In this document: one piece after another, positions 63,752 to 64,000 of the stretch | Position numbering within the stretch: the stretch's first letter is position 1 | Layout of the letters: each line of letters begins with the position of its first letter | DNA from: Bacteroidota bacterium | GTDB taxonomy: Bacteria; Bacteroidota; Bacteroidia; J057; JADKCL01 | DNA length: 64,000 nucleotides | Direction: 5' to 3' | Assembly (NCBI GenBank): GCA_016718825.1 | Contig: JADKCL010000001.1 | Location: 124,001-188,000 of the forward strand | Notes under the pieces: model-generated | Seen by the model: only the letters and a program-made list of their open reading frames with translations | Told to the model about the DNA's origin: nothing | The model's database searches: none | Position numbers and translations under genes: made by a program

Positions 63752-64000
63752 TCAAGCGTTATTCCCGAGTTTCACGCGGCGGTAAATGTCAGCCAGCGGA
63801 AGACTCAGCTTGAGGCTTTTTATTTCCAACACGTCTTCCAATCCACTATAGCTACGAAGTTGCCAAATACCGTCGTGAGCTTTTTGGAAGACATCAATTT
63901 GGTATTCGTCTTGGGCGATGAGAATGTATTCCGTTAGTGATGGTATTTGCTTGTACCGGTGGAATTTTTTGCCACGGTCAAAGGATTCGCTCCATTCTGC
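63752..64000 (-). CDS. Uma2 family endonuclease-like protein (C-terminal part, partial)
   Basis: On the minus strand an open frame enters from the right edge and ends at a TGA (63752-63754), giving 82 residues without a start in the window. The text WSESFDRGKKFHRYKQIPSLTEYILIAQDEYQIDVFQ and the end LEIKSLKLSLPLADIYRRV match the C-terminal half of Uma2/DUF820 proteins, which have a restriction-endonuclease-like fold. The true function is unknown; such genes occur in many copies in cyanobacteria and Bacteroidota. Confidence 0.8.
   Translation of the reverse strand, partial: AEWSESFDRGKKFHRYKQIPSLTEYILIAQDEYQIDVFQKAHDGIWQLRSYSGLEDVLEIKSLKLSLPLADIYRRVKLGNNA

Overview
The window comes from a member of the Bacteroidota, probably of the Saprospiria/Chitinophagia side. 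The evidence is a type IX secretion system (T9SS) and gliding gene set (gldH, gldJ, PorP/SprF, PorV and two PorU-type C25 sortases), several secreted proteins that end in T9SS sorting domains, an archaeal/eukaryal-type glycyl-tRNA synthetase, RicT, and TAnnTTTG promoter-like boxes. I see no rRNA, tRNA, CRISPR array, transposase or phage module.

Layout. 0-13 kb: the tail of a MATE transporter, a thioredoxin-like protein, a secreted M43 metalloprotease, an SQR-like flavoprotein, topB, two orphan single-domain response regulators, an acyl-CoA dehydrogenase and a large T9SS cargo protein. 13.2-20.7 kb: almost every gene is broken by frameshifts (two small outer-envelope genes, a lipoprotein, a small unknown gene, a T9SS protein, a LacI regulator and recQ), many of them at homopolymers. 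Sequencing or assembly error is the first explanation. 20.9-33.9 kb: an Hpt protein, an NlpC/P60 lipoprotein, a serpin, yifB, an internally duplicated protein of unknown function, then holB-ricT-gldH facing murF, an FG-GAP T9SS protein and a DinB-like protein. 34-51.4 kb: the secretion region with gldJ and porP/sprF on the minus strand and sdaAB, tolC, an HlyD-type adaptor, porV, porU and a tandem second porU on the plus strand. 51.4-64 kb: an Lrp regulator, glyS, a WG-repeat lipoprotein, a probable papain-fold effector-like protein lying inside the remains of a second psd gene, a DNRLRE T9SS protein, psd, sugar aminotransferase and epimerase genes, methylmalonyl-CoA epimerase and the end of a Uma2 family gene.

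How the genes work together. PorV and the PorU-type proteins handle T9SS cargo on the cell surface; GldJ, GldH and PorP/SprF belong to the same gliding/secretion apparatus. The M43 protease, the SprB-like repeat protein at 9.8 kb, the FG-GAP protein and the DNRLRE protein are candidate cargo. The two receiver proteins and the Hpt protein look like pieces of a distributed phosphorelay whose kinase lies elsewhere.

The most interesting structural signals are: (1) exact TAnnTTTG boxes 4-7 nt before the start codon of six genes, suggesting leaderless or very short-leader mRNAs; (2) a dispersed twin-hairpin intergenic element in three copies with a compensatory base change; (3) a 2.2 kb segment with one effector-like gene sitting at a single codon position of a decayed psd copy; (4) tandem porU paralogues that both keep the catalytic His and Cys; (5) several large palindromes, one a perfect 42-bp palindrome.
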